A DNA stretch of 64,000 nucleotides from Boletus sp. NGJ (Eukaryota; Basidiomycota; Agaricomycetes; Boletales; Boletaceae), in the NCBI GenBank assembly GCA_019096195.1, contig JAGTXK010000064.1:1-64000 (forward strand), given 5' to 3'. The notes beneath the pieces were generated by a model. That model was not told the DNA's origin, ran no database searches, and saw only the letters and a program-made list of their open reading frames with translations. A program made the position numbers and the translations under genes. Each line of letters starts with the position of its first letter. The stretch's first letter is position 1. Shown piece after piece: positions 11,849-23,272 of the stretch.

Positions 11849-12056
11849 AAATAAGTGTCCCAATGACATATCCTTTTAATATGGCTATAACTCAGTACCA
11901 TGACAACCAACTCACATGACTAAGGGCTCATCTTCAGGGCAAGGATTAGGGCTATCAATGGCCCAGCAAGGGTTAGGGCCAATGCCTTTTGGTTCTTTTG
12001 CAAATGTCAAGTCTTTGCAAAATAGCCAAACATTGGGACACTTTTTTGAGCCACTG
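11849..12056 (-). repeat. Tc1-like right terminal inverted repeat
   Basis: Partner of 10453-10660, with the same facing pair of GTGTCCCAATG motifs at its two ends and a few substitutions. Followed by the TA duplication. Confidence 0.88.
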
Positions 12057-12058
12057 TA

Positions 12059-12988
12059 CCATGTTTAGTTGTGAATTAAAGGTTGTTTTTGTCATCATAG
12101 TAACAGTGATGCAAGACATTGTAATGGTGTGAAGTGTAATGCAAATGTACTATAAGGGTGTAATATATAATGCAAGATGTACTATTACACAACTGAAGGT
12201 TAGACTGACAATAATGATTTTTCACCAAGTCCAATTTCATTTCCTAGTGATACTAAAATATAATAAGTAAGGACAACAAATGAGAATGCAAGACAAAGTG
12301 AAAAGAGTATGAACAGGTGGGATAATCAGGTAGTGAAATAGCAACAAGGGGGCTATAGAGGTCATCTACAAAAGTATGGTATGAGTATGCAGGACACAAG
12401 AAGCAATGAAGGGAAGGTGTGAGAGCAGCAAAAGAAGCTGCTGAACACAAAGGTAATATACAATTACTAATATAGTATACTATAGACATACCAGATCTGC
12501 TTTAATTTAATGAGTAGAGGTAAGCTAGGGCATGGAGGAATGATGGCAGGAGAATGGAGGGAGCACAGAGTCCTGAAAAAAAGCCTCTGAATCCCTGAGC
12601 TAATGGGCAAAGGTAGAAATAGTTGACCATGGATGCATTAGACTAGCTTTGGTGAGAAATCTTATCAATTCATCAAGTGGAGGTAAATGGGAAGCACAAA
12701 GGAGCTATAGAGAATGGTGGAAGGGGTGTAGGAATCAGAAAAAAAAAAAAAAATTTGTGGATCTGAAGGGAGTAGAAGAGTGCAAAATTAGCAGGCTATA
12801 GCCATGTCAGATTGCCAGTGGTAGCTCCAAGAAGATCAATTGATGGTATCTGTTAGAAAGGTCACCATCATTTTGGCAATCAAGAATAGAAAGTACAAAC
12901 AGAAAGCTGGATCCATATATTGCTACAGAAAGCCCATGTTGCAGAGAAATAAGAACTGGCCAATATAAAAAAGGCAGCTGTAAATTAA
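12059..12988. other. AT-rich stretch without recognisable gene
   Basis: About 930 bp between the Tc1-like element and the next gene relic. It has low GC content, an A-run at about 12740-12753 and no long or family-like reading frame on either strand. It is probably decayed gene or transposon DNA older than the insertions beside it. Confidence 0.5.
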
Positions 12989-13247
12989 TCATTTGTCATC
13001 TAGGTCATTTTGCGTGAGAAGAGGGAGGTTGGCCTTGATAGTTTTGACTCTAGAGTTCTTTGAACCCTTTTGAGACCTTGAAGCTGCCACAGAACTGCTT
13101 GCAATATCACCAGCAGTTGCATCTGGGAATAGTTGACATAAGTTACCACTTTCCATTCCCTCAGTCTTGATTTTCTTAACTGGGGGAGCTTTGATGACAG
13201 AAATGGCATTCTGTGAGACACAAGGTGAATGGCTGTTATGCAATATA
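12989..13247 (-). pseudogene. Unrecognised gene relic, downstream piece
   Basis: The minus-strand reading from 13243 has PPVKKIKTEGME and RSQKGSKNSRVKTIKANLP, a lysine-rich style seen in nuclear proteins. The LTR at 13248-14291 cuts it; the reading goes on at 14292-14420. No family is claimed. Confidence 0.35.
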
Positions 13248-14291
13248 TGTTACGCTGGGTAACAATGTGACACGTTCCTGTATAATCCCCCTGTTGGATT
13301 ATAGGACTAGTAGGACTTGAGGGAGTTACTCAACCTCCAGAGGCCCAAATACCCTCTGACTGGGGACCAACTGCTAGCTTTACGTAGAGACCCTTGTTAC
13401 CTCTACGACCGATGGCGGAGTCTCAGATTTACCACGGAATCCCAATTCTTACACTTAAGGAGGGGGCAGACCGGTGCGTAGGCCTAGGAGCAGTAGCCTT
13501 CTGTCTGCTGATTCCTAGGGCTTACTGGGCCTGATATCAAATGGTGGAGTCTTCGATGCCGATGGCGAAGTCCCGGGCTTTACGAGTGCCAGTGGCGGAG
13601 TCCCGGTCTTGCTGAGTCAGTGGCGGAGTCCTGACTGACGACGACCAACCTCTATTGGTCGTTGGAGTTGCTGAAGCTTTTAGAAGCTTGTTATGGCAAC
13701 GACGGCGCACAAGTGCGAAGTGATGAGGAAGATGATCACGAGCACGAGGGCGAGCACCTCCAGATCACGGGAGAAGGCTTCTGAGGTGAAGTGGAACCTT
13801 TTAGCGGGAGAAGCAGTAGATTACACAGGAAGGAGTGTAGATCTAGGTTAGAGTTACATGAAGGGCCCGTGTCCCTATTTATAGGCCTTGCCCATCTAGG
13901 GCAGGCTTCGTGACGAATATAGTAATGTTTAGTCATAGACGAAAGATTACTATAAACGGATCAGGCATGAGTCCAATGGGGAAAGTAGGAGTACTGGGCT
14001 ATGTGTGAGAGAGCATAGCCAAGGAGGCAATGTCTATGATCGGATCAAGAAGGGAGAAGGCATGTATCAAATGAAATAGGAAGGCGATGTCCATACCAAA
14101 CGGGTAGGTTCCTAAAGAGGAAGTTACGAATAACTTCCTAGAAAGGTGGTTCCAGATGGGGCAATGCCTGGGTTGGTGTTGCGGGGGAATCCCAGGGGAA
14201 TCCCTGGTCAGAGTCGAAGAAGAGATCGTCCCATAGTCCTATGGGAGGAGAAGGAAGGGGAAAAGATATACCCCCTTCGGTAACCGTAACA
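13248..14291 (-). repeat. G2-family solo LTR, copy 1 (CpG-retaining)
   Basis: 1,044 bp with TG...CA ends (TGTTACGCTGG... CCGTAACA) and a perfect 5 bp TSD ATATA (13243-13247 and 14292-14296). It is related to the LTRs of chromovirus G2. A minus-strand TATA box (CCTATAAATAGG) lies near 13870-13885. Unlike the other G2-type copies it keeps many CpG sites, so it is probably the youngest. It contains an imperfect tandem array around GTGGCGGAGTC (about 13400-13640). Confidence 0.88.
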
Positions 14292-14558
14292 ATATATAAG
14301 TTGGACAGCATACCTGGCATGTAAGATACCCTGAGCTCTGAAAGTCCATCTCCATTGCCTTGCCCTCATTGACAGGCTCTGTATCAACTTCATCTTCCTC
14401 CCAGTTATTCTGTAAGTCAAGCTTGCACTTCAGTTTACCTTGCTCACACTATGGTGTTTAGTCAGGATCCATAAATTTGGCAAGGTCATCAAGGTTAACA
14501 TGCACAACTTGCAGCTGAGATGGGGCTGACTACTGGCAGTATGATAAGTAATATCAGC
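14292..14558 (-). pseudogene. Unrecognised gene relic, upstream piece
   Basis: Minus-strand codons here (an acidic run with DELDTEP and EGKAMEMD near 14340-14400) read into the relic at 12989-13247 across the solo LTR. The right edge, from about 14520, also matches one unit of the ~130 bp tandem repeat seen at 19069-19280. Dead and unidentified. Confidence 0.35.
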
Positions 14559-14774
14559 TACAGTTGACTCCCTCATAACCAATACCCCATATAACTGATA
14601 CTCTCCGATAACTGATACCTTTTCAGATTTCCCAAGTCAGTTTGCAGTAAATTTGGAGTATAGCTGATAACTGATAATCCATACCATTTTCAAGGTGGAA
14701 AACCAATAGATTATATGACTTTACTTCCAAATTAGGTAGTTTAATTATATAATCATGGTTATTGACCATTCCAA

Positions 14775-15630
14775 CATGGCAACTATGACCCAAACCATTA
14801 GTTCGACCATTATCTCCATTATTATGCAATCTCTCGACACTCTAAAACAGGGATTAAAGAAGCTGCAAGATTAAGCACATGTCTGCAAATCAGCACTTGA
14901 GGCTGCTTTAAAGGCTAGTCGATCAATCTCAGAGGCTGATGAAGAATGGCTAGACAATGCTATTATGATATAGAATATTTTCAAACTTTTTCAAATGACA
15001 TTTACTTTTTTTTTCTTCAAACTATTTTCACATCAAGTTATGTGACTGTGCATGTGACCATGGGAACAATCACATGACTAGGTCTAGAACCTATGACATT
15101 AGATGATATCATACCTTATATGATCCACAACTTATTAATTTCCACTCTCCTTACACAGCCCCTTTAATCTCTGTCTTACCATACGTAGTAATTTATCACA
15201 TGCACTGCTTGGTCCATGCACATCTCTTGTACATATATATAAAGTAGCACTTTGATGACTGGAATCTCCAGTCTAATCCACTTGTATTCTCCTCTAACAA
15301 CTCATTGCCTTGACCTTAGGTCATTATAGGGTTGGGATAGTATGAACGACAACTCCCCACCTCATTTGTTGAGCCAGGCCCCATGTAGCCTGTGAGCATT
15401 GTCTGAGCCTTGTGGAGTGACACTGTGAATGGCTCATAACAAATGCTGGGAATCTGATGGATGAAGAGCATGTGGTTGATCAGTTGGAAGAGGCAGCAGA
15501 TTTTGAAGGTGCCCTTGAAAGGTTGGATGAATTGGACCTGTCCATTGCACAGAAGTTGACAGACCTTGCTGCAAACAATAGAAAGTCCATTCCCATGAGA
15601 AAGTGCAAACATAGGATTTTTAATTAATTA
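14775..15630 (+). pseudogene. Accessory ORF at the 5' end of the pogo-like element
   Basis: Starts ATG 14775 (MATMTQTISSTIISIIMQSL) and continues to EADEEWLDNA at 14960. There the G1-type solo LTR enters with TSD AATGC, and the frame resumes after it with DEEHVVDQLEEAADFEGAL to about 15630. One stop codon lies near 14872. The charged, probably helical sequence resembles nothing I can name. It could be the N-terminal exon of the transposase or a separate small protein. Confidence 0.5.
14961..15441 (+). repeat. Solo LTR of G1 family
   Basis: 481 bp that align to the reverse complement of the G1 LTRs, flanked by a perfect TSD AATGC (14956-14960 and 15442-15446). A TATA-like TATATATAAAG lies near 15233. 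It is more diverged from G1 than the two G1 LTRs are from each other. Confidence 0.9.
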
Positions 15631-15679
15631 ATCTCAAATAGTCATATGTAAGGATATTGAGCTTGTATTGCAGGTCCAC

Positions 15680-17960
15680 ATCCCATGCAGCCTGTGAGCA
15701 TGTCTATGAAAGAGAAAAAACCTGCACAGCCAGTTAAGTGGACAGAGAATGCCTTGCTTGAGCAGTGGATTGAAGTTCTAAACTGGCATTATGTCAATGG
15801 CAAGAATTAGACAAGGATAGTGGACCATTTTAATAAACTGTATCCCACCCTCCGCCTTATCCAGCCTGTCATATCCCATGTAATTCAACAAGTCCAACTC
15901 CAGCACTCTGTCCATAACTCCGGCGCACTCTCCCTCAGAGTACGTCCTCATACCCTCGGACTTGTAACACCCTCACTATAGTATTCATACTTCTCCTTTT
16001 GTACATAACCTATGCTTCTTCATCCATCCTAGTCCCGCCTTATAGTTGTCTCAGACCCAGTGTCTGTCTTGCTTAGATGTTCCATTACTCATTACACCTT
16101 ATGAACTCCATTACTAATACCTTTGTTCTGATCATATATAAACCCTCAGTACTACTCCTGTAAAGTCAGTTCAAATATCAACTCTGAACACTCCTCCTGT
16201 CTCCTGTCCAAGTCTCGATGACTCACTCCGACCCTCTGCTCGACTTAATGTTCAACTACGTCGAGTCCAGATCTCTGATCCTTCTATGTCTTTGAAATCC
16301 GGGACATCAGACTCAAGCAAGGGTGCACCACATAAGGTGAAGCCAAGTCCCGACACCCTCAAGTAACTCTGGTCCTTCGGAGTTCCATCGGAGTTGTCCG
16401 TTCTTAACAGCCATGGATTTCTGAATGAATCAAATGTGAAGTGAAATGGCAGGCAGAGTACAACAGCAGTAGAGGCTTGTCTCACTCTGTGAAGCGAGTG
16501 CGTCAGATACAGCATTTGGAGGTGACAGAGATGCTGAATCTCTGGGTTTCAAAGGCAATGGCAGACAAGATTCTATTGACTGGCAAAGTTCTCCACCAAA
16601 AGTGGAAGGAATTTGCTGACCTTGCTGCCATATCAGAGGATGAGCAGCTTTGTCTCAGTGAAGTGTGGTTAACCCAATACAAGGGATGAAATGGCCTGAA
16701 ACAGATGAAGTGTCATGGTAAAGCTATGTTCACAGCATCCAACACAGTTGACAAGGAATGGCTTCGAATTAGGGGGGTTATCAAAGAAGATGGTTACAAG
16801 TGGCATGATGTTTTCAATGGTGATGAAACAGGATTAAATTATGCATGTGTATTTCTGTTCTAATATCGGGTCCTAAATCTCAAGTCAGTTCACACAGTAT
16901 GGCACCTGATCTTGGACTCTTTGATACACAAAACTCCAGCATAAAGGGGAACAAAAATAGATTAACATATCTTTTCATGGTGAACGCTGAGGGCTCAATA
17001 AAGCTGACTCCACTTGTCATCGGAAAGGCATACAAACCCCATGCCTTTAAAAATAAAACTGGACAGCAACTTGGGTTTAATTATTGAAACAACGTGAAGG
17101 CATGGATGACAGCTATGCTATATCAAGAATGGATATTGGACTGGGATGCCAAGCTTTGACAGGAAGGAAGGAAGAAAAATTCTCTTCCTACAGGACAATT
17201 TCTTGGGCCATGTCATACCAGATGGACTTACAAATATTTGTGTTGAAAATTTTGTGCCAAACCTGACCATGCATATCCAGCCCAATGACCAGGGAATCAT
17301 ACAGTGCTTCAAAGCACATTACTGCAAGAAATTCATTTGACATGCCATTGACTGCTACAGTACAGGAACAACTCTATCAAAAATCTATGACATTGACCAG
17401 CTTGATGCAATGCGTCTTGCTGATGAAGCCTAGCATGAAGTTGATGCCACCATGATCCGAAATTGCTAGCACAAAGCTGGAATCTTACCAGACTTTGATG
17501 AAGGACCTCCCATGTAGCCCACAATTCCTATTTCATCTCTTGTTCATTCCACATTCCAGTCAAATGCCACCACACCCAATTTCATTGTACAAGCTAAGAA
17601 CCTTCTTCAGGTCACACTAGATGACTTGGAGTTACATGGTGTTCTCCAACATTCGAATCAGATGGACATTTCAGAACTCCTCAATCCCATGGCTGAATCC
17701 CATGATATATTCAATGTGTCAGACAAGGATATCCATGATGCAGTCATGGAGGCAAAAAGGGTGTGGGAGTAGTCAACACTTTCAGGTAACAATGACAACA
17801 GCCTGGAATCTATTGAGCCTGATGTTACACATAAAGAAGCACTCACAGCAACAATGTCACTCCAGAAATACACAAAGAATATCAACAATCTGTTGGCTAG
17901 TTGTTACTTCAAGTAACAAGTGACACATTCCCAAGTAATCAACCTGTTTGATTACTGGAC
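15680..17960 (+). pseudogene. pogo-like transposase (DD30D), interrupted
   Basis: The psq-type helix (WTENALLEQWIEVLNWHYV, about 15745) is followed after a 530 bp insert by the CENP-B-like HTH segment (16441-16689, EMLNLWVSKAMADKILL). The DDE_1 catalytic core has FNGDETGLNY (D at 16822), FLQDNFLGH (D at 17194) and QPNDQGII (D at 17287). The last two aspartates are 30 residues apart, the pogo pattern. Several in-frame stops and shifts (for example after the HTH near 16688 and at 17338) make it non-functional. It would have been a nuclear cut-and-paste transposase. Confidence 0.88.
15881..16410 (+). repeat. 530 bp LTR-like insertion (family L4)
   Basis: A CpG-containing block that interrupts the pogo-like transposase, flanked by CCATG on both sides (15876-15880 and 16411-16415). 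A TATA-like ATATATAAACC lies near 16135. No coding frame is supported. The size, 5 bp duplication and promoter-like motif suggest a solo LTR of a family with no other member in this window; the exact termini are ambiguous by a base or two. Confidence 0.6.
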
Positions 17961-18816
17961 TAGCCAGACTTGAGGGGAAAATACCTCCTGAGGCCCAATA
18001 TTCCTCAGACTGGGGACTGACAGCTAGCTTTCACGTAGAGCCTCCCTTGGGATAAGAGCCTACTCTACAACCGATGGTGGAGTCTTGGACTTTGATGAGG
18101 GTGGTGCAGACCAATCATATATGAGGGCCAGTGGCAGAGTCCTGGGCCTGAGCTGGTATCTGTGGCAGAGTCCTGGATTTACTATGCTGCCAGTGGTGGA
18201 GTCCTGGGCTTAGACAGGCAGATCTCTGTCTATGGAGGTGTTACTGTTGGCTAGGCATGAGACCAAATGGTAACAAGGCCACACAGATGTGAAGTGATAA
18301 GAAGAAGGATCACAAGCACTGTGGTGATCACCTCCAGAGCAAGCACAGGCTTCTGAGGTGAAGTGGAACCAAGAGCTGGGAGAGCAGATAGATTACACAG
18401 GAAGTAGTGTAGATCTAGGTTAGAGATTACATGAAGGGCAAACGCCTATATATATAGACTTTCTCTATTCATGGCAGGCTTCGTATCATATATGGTAATA
18501 CCAGAATATTACCATAAGGGATCATATCATCAGTCAAATGAAAAAGGTGGAATACTGGGCTATATATGAGAGAACATAGCCAAGGAGGCAATGTCTATGA
18601 TCAGATCAAAAAATGAAATGCATATGAAAGTGAAATAGAACAGGCTGTGTCATAGCCATAGTGGTGCATCGCCTAGAAAGGGAGTTCTGGGTGAGGCGAT
18701 GCTTGTGTCAGTGTTGTGGGGGAAATCCCTGATCAGAGTCAAGGAAGAGGTTGTCCCATAGTCCTGGAGGGGGTGAGGGGAGAGAAAAAGATGTACCCCC
18801 TTCCCTAACTATAACA
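17902..18816 (-). repeat. G2-family solo LTR, copy 2
   Basis: 915 bp starting TGTTACTTCAAG and ending ATAACA, flanked by CTAGT and CTTGT (one mismatch), so probably a decayed TSD. Aligns to 13248-14291 and the G2 LTRs. It lies inside the pogo-like element, downstream of the catalytic core. Confidence 0.85.
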
Positions 18817-19004
18817 CTTGTAAATTGGAGGTGGTCATGAGTGCATTTGGGCAGATGATGCTTGCAGAGGAAATGAAGGGCATGAAAGACACAAAATTGA
18901 CCTTATATTTTGCTCCTAAATAGACCTCATTTTCATAGTGCCTTTGTTGACAGAAATAAATATTTTTTAGCCCCTATATACCTGATCTCTCACAGATCCA
19001 AAAC

Positions 19005-19066
19005 TCCCTGATAACTGATAGTTTACAGGTCAAACTGAGGGCTATCAGTTATCAGGGAGTTGACTG
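19005..19066. repeat. pogo-like right terminal hairpin
   Basis: AACTCCCTGATAACTGATAG is followed about 20 bases later by CTATCAGTTATCAGGGAGTT, giving a near-perfect fold-back at the element's right end. The left end (14561-14620) has the same motifs spaced differently. These are likely transposase binding sites. Confidence 0.75.
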
Positions 19067-19068
19067 TA

Positions 19069-19280
19069 CTTGGTAGCCAATAAATTGACTGACACCCATC
19101 TTAGACTTGCCCTCAAAATGCTTCATCACATACTGTCATCATTTATATATGATATTGGTAGTAGCCTGCTGACAGTACTGTAAGCTATATCAGCATTGAA
19201 CTCAGTGGCCAGTAAACTACATAAGTGATGCTCACCTTAGAGTTTCCATTAAAATGCTCTATCACATACTGTATAAGTAA
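19069..19280. repeat. Degenerate ~130 bp tandem repeat
   Basis: Two units end in similar text: AAAATGCTTCATCACATACTGT (19115-19136) and AAAATGCTCTATCACATACTG near 19252. The start of the first unit lies left of the pogo-like element (about 14520-14560), so that element jumped into the repeat. No coding meaning is seen. Confidence 0.45.
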
Positions 19281-19942
19281 AGTTTAATGTGTTCTTTTGT
19301 GTCATGTTGCTGTTGCAGTATGTACTTATCCTGCAGTCATCTGGTAGTCCTCCTGCTCCATCAACATCACCATCACAAGATGCATCTACTTCTGTTTCCA
19401 TACATAAATGCAAGTGAGGTGTTGATTCTTTGCCTTGCCTCTCCAACATGTCATGTTCAAAAGGCACTCACAATGACATTGCAGCACAGTCTTCTCATTT
19501 GAACACCACCAATGACAATGAACTTACCCAATTCTTCACTGTCACTTTCAAACCCCTTACAGACAGCACCTTCCCCCTGCCTGACTCTGAACACAAAAGG
19601 AAGACTTCCAACATCCTCCACACCTTTACTAAAGTTTTACCTGACATAAGTAATGTTATTGCCATCAATCAGCTCATTGAGTTGACTGTACATAGTGTGA
19701 GGTGCCTGTCAACTTGAACCCTGATGAATATACAAATGCCACTCCATGAGTTGACATTGTATGTTCACTTACATTCATGTGTTTAGGTTACACTCTAACT
19801 CTTCACTTGATTTCTTCAGGCTTCCTGAAGGTGACATGGAGTCTGGATATTAATTTTTCCTACTTAAAGTACATGCCTGCTTGCTTGTATCTCATTTTGT
19901 GTTTTCTGCACCTTGAACATCCAACTTGTTTGTCCTCCTGCT
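19281..19942 (+). other. Unassigned stretch with a small open frame
   Basis: Holds an open frame at 19430-19717 (Thr/Ser-rich, with LTQFFTVTFKPLTDSTFPL) that has no recognisable motif. It may be a relic upstream of, or part of, the KDZ element. Nothing else supportable is seen. Confidence 0.35.
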
Positions 19943-20145
19943 ATGGCTAGATCTAAATGTTGCACAAAACCCAAAGTCCATGTTTACACTAATGATGATG
20001 CTTTCCATGCAACCAAGCCAACTTCATCACATATTCCCCATATCAACTATCATGTTCAACACAACTCAATTACAGTGTCTCATCAATTCATTAAGATGAC
20101 CTCCCAGGAGTCATCTAACCATGACACCTTTCTTTTGGAAGTAAT
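19943..20145 (+). pseudogene. KDZ transposase relic, N-terminal piece
   Basis: From ATG 19943 the frame reads MARSKCCTKPKVHVYTNDDA, the basic opening typical of fungal KDZ (Kyakuja-Dileera-Zisupton) transposase genes as I recall them. It is cut at 20145 by copia element C1 (TSD GTAAT, 20141-20145); the far part of the gene lies at 34487-36480. Confidence 0.55.
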
Positions 20146-20398
20146 TGTACAAGCTAGATAGATAAGGACTAGGTACTGGTAAGTAACAAGATATCTAGGT
20201 TGGATTGATCAACATACCTTAGTGATCACAGAAAGTGGTAGAGTGCTGAGGAAAAGTCAAACCAGACAACATGCATCCTAACACTACAAGATTATGTAAT
20301 ATGTGACATAAGTGATGTGCAAGATGTGAGTGGACTGTAACAAGATGTAATGTGCAGGATGAAGATGGCCAAGTGAAATAAGATGGTTAAATCCAATA
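20146..20398 (-). repeat. C1 3' LTR
   Basis: 253 bp, starting TGTACAAGCTAGATAG and ending AAATCCAATA on the plus strand. Next to it the polypurine tract appears on the plus strand as CCCCCTTCAGG (20401-20411). Confidence 0.88.
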
Positions 20399-20409
20399 TA
20401 CCCCCTTCA

Positions 20410-22449
20410 GGAGGCTGCTAGACCAATGGCTGCTGAAAGTTTGGAGAAAATCAGTCTAGGTAAAAGTTTCATGAGAATGTCTGCAATGTTTTTATGTGTA
20501 GGTAACCAGATCAAGTGAAAGGTACCATTGTCAACGTGCTCTCAAATAAAGTGATACCTTATGTCTATATGTTTGGTATGTTGATGAAATTTTGCCACTG
20601 TGAAAAGAGCAATGGTGCCAGTGTTGTCAAGAAAAACTTTGATCAAAATCTGGAAAGAAAGAGAAAGCTCAGTGAAGAGCAACTTCAACCAGAGGTCTTC
20701 CTGAATAACATGAGTGGCTGCCATGTACTCCACCTCAGTGGAGGACAGAGCTACCATTGCTTGCTTTTTGGACACATGCGAGATTAACCTGCCAGCATAG
20801 AACCAAGCATATCCTGAGACAAAATAGCAACTGGATTTGTTTGCCTAGCTAGCATCTGCACAGGCATGAAGCTCTGGGGTCTCCGTTGTTCCTCCATAAT
20901 GAAGCTGGTGGTTGAGTGTTCCAGCCAGGTAATGAAGGACTCATTTGCCAGCAGCGAAGTGACAAAGCATGGGGTCAGCATTGTATTATGCAAGTGAGTT
21001 GACAACGTAGGCAATATTGGAGCATGTGTTGACAGATAGGTAGATTAACTCTTCTATTAGCTTCAGGTAGGAAGAACAAAGGTTCATGACCTTGGGGTAT
21101 GAAGCAATGGGATCTCTGAAGGGCATTTTTGGATTGGCAAGGAGATATATAGGGTTGCAATCGGACAATCCATATTCTTGGAGCAAGAAGCTAATGTACT
21201 TGTCTTGGTGCATTCATAGTTGACAAATGTTCCTGTTGTGTTTGAACTGGACCCCTAGGTATTTCGATACTGGACCTAAGTTCTTGATATCAAATCTCTC
21301 TGTGAGTTGCCTTTTTACTTTTTCCAAAAAGGGACATGAGTTTGATATCCCCATACCATCATCAACATACCATCTAATAAGACACTTGACTCAGGTGGAT
21401 GAAATGTTAATGCCAGGATTGGTGACACCAGTGGTAACATCATCTTTGCCATCATTGTAGAATAGGGCATGGTCTGATTTGATGTGGATGAACCCTAAGT
21501 CTGACATTACGGAGCATACCTGTTCATACCACTCAAGCACTAACTGCTTCAATCCATAGATACTATGCAACATCAGCCAGACTAACTTTCTCCAATTGCC
21601 CTGTTTAAAGCCCTTAGGTTGATGCATATAGATCTCCTCCTTGAGTATCCCCCATAGGAAGGCTCTTTTTGTGTCAAAGGTGTTAATTTCCCAATCATTT
21701 TGACAGCCAAGGGCAGCAAGCAGATGAACAGTGGCAGGTTTGATGACCAGAGTGAAGGTGGCACCATAATTGATGCCAGGGATCTGGGAGAAACCTTGAG
21801 CAACAAGTCATGCCTTATAGACTGAGCCTTCTTTGTTATTGTCTTTGAATTCCAAGACCCAGTGACATTCAATGGCTTTTCAACCTTCTGGTAGCTCAGT
21901 GACCTTGTACATGCTTATGTCCTTCATTGTCTGTAATTCTGTGTTCATTGCCATAAGCCAATGCTCATGGTCAGATCGTTGAATGGCCTCCTCATATATA
22001 GCTGGTGGGATTGACAAGTCATAGTCAGGTGAGAAGGGATCTCGACATTTGTCACTTCTGATGGAAATATGTGCTTGCTCCTCAATGACATGAGCCTGTT
22101 CTCTGATGACAACATCTGTTGCAAGGTCAGGAACATCACTGTTTGACTCAATTGCCCCCAGGGAGTCGGTTTCTGCATGATCACTATTGGTTATCCCCAC
22201 CAACGAGCCTGGGGCCACCTCAGAGTTGTTCTGCCCACCTGATACCCCCTGGGTAGCCACATATAGGCAGCCATCCCACAGTTCCACTAGATGGATCTTG
22301 GCAGCGGCATGCTCCTTGGCATAGGATTTCTTCACCTCAGTTATATTGTGCACACAACAAGACTGATGAGGAGGAACTACTGCAGGTATAGGCAGTGAGG
22401 TAGTGGTTGAGGTAGGGATTAGTACCATGGAGGTTCTAGACACCATAAT
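20410..22449 (-). pseudogene. C1 reverse transcriptase and RNase H region
   Basis: Minus-strand pieces match Ty1/copia: SIYGLKQ (about 21540-21565), the downstream palm/thumb region (20986-21213) and the RNase H signature LSSTEVEYMAA with KHIDIRYHF (20542-20775). The frame then reads out to the terminal region next to the polypurine tract. The upstream end meets G2 at 22449. Fossil. Confidence 0.88.
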
Positions 22450-23272
22450 TGTTACACCATGTAACAAGTAACATGTTCCCAAGTAATTAACCCTGCATGA
22501 TTACTGGACTAGCCAGACTTGAGGGGAAAATACCTCACAAGGCCCAAAGATTTCTCAGACTGGGGACTGATGGCTAGCTTTAATGTAGAGCCTTCCTTGG
22601 GGTTGGAGCTGCTACTTTATGACCGATGTTGGAGTCTTGAACTTTGAGGATGGTGGCACAATCTAAAAGAAGGGCAGACCTATCCTTAGTTGGCGTTGGA
22701 GTTGCTGTTGGCTAACAGCGTGAGCAGATGATAGCAAGGCCACATAGGTGTGAAGTGATGAGAAAAATGATCACAAGCACTATGGTGATCACCTCCAGAG
22801 CAGGCGCAGGCTTCTGAGGTGAAGTAGAACCCAGAGATTGGTAGATTACACAGGAAGTTGTGTAGATCTAGGTTGGGATTTACATGAAGGGCATACATCT
22901 ATATAAATAGGCCTTCCCTATTCAGGGCAGGCTTTATATTGTATATGGTAATCATAAGTATTACCATAAAGGGATCATATCATGGGTCAAATGAGGAAGG
23001 TGGAATACTGGGCAGTGTATAAGAGAACACAGCCAAGGAGGCAATGTCTATGATCATATCAGAGATGAAATGCATAGAAGGTGAAATAGAGAAGGCTGTG
23101 TCACAGCCATGGCAGTGCACCACTCAGAAAGGAAGTTCCAGATGGGGAGATGCTTATGTGGGCATTGCAGGGGAATCCCATGTAGTCGGAGGAATCAAAG
23201 AATAGGTCATCCCAGAGTCCAGGGGGAGGTGAAGGGAGAGAAAAAGATGTACCCCCTTTAGTAACTGTAACA
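22450..23272 (-). repeat. G2 3' LTR
   Basis: Starts TGTTACACCATG and ends GTAACTGTAACA. Relative to its partner it lacks most of the internal GTGGMGGAGTC-type tandem array, which explains the shorter length. Next to it, on the minus strand, the purine-rich GAGAAGGGTAA could serve as the polypurine tract. Confidence 0.88.

Larger units (their letters stand above)
10451..12058 (-). mobile_element. Tc1/mariner-like DNA transposon, near complete
   Basis: About 1.6 kb bounded by TA dinucleotides (10451-10452 and 12057-12058), the target duplication of this superfamily. It has long terminal inverted repeats of about 207 bp and a minus-strand DD34E transposase. The element seems complete in extent, but the transposase has two frame breaks, so it is non-autonomous now. 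The end at 1-229 is from a sister copy. Confidence 0.93.
14561..19066 (+). mobile_element. pogo/Fot1-like DNA transposon with three LTR insertions
   Basis: Ends CAGTTGACTCCCT (14561) and AGGGAGTTGACTG (19066) are inverted repeats flanked by TA on both sides (14559-14560 and 19067-19068), typical of the pogo branch of Tc1/mariner. The subterminal motif GATAACTGAT is repeated at both ends. It encodes a two-part plus-strand product and carries a solo G1-type LTR, a 530 bp LTR-like insert and a G2-type solo LTR. Without these the element would be about 2.6 kb. Confidence 0.9.

Noticed and set aside
13400-13640. CRISPR-like array of GTGGCGGAGTC units
   Set aside because: Units are irregular in length and spacing, lie inside an LTR of a eukaryotic genome and vary between LTR copies.
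16441-16689. Host CENP-B-like gene
   Set aside because: The helix-turn-helix frame is part of the pogo-like transposase between TA-flanked inverted repeats, with the DDE core downstream.
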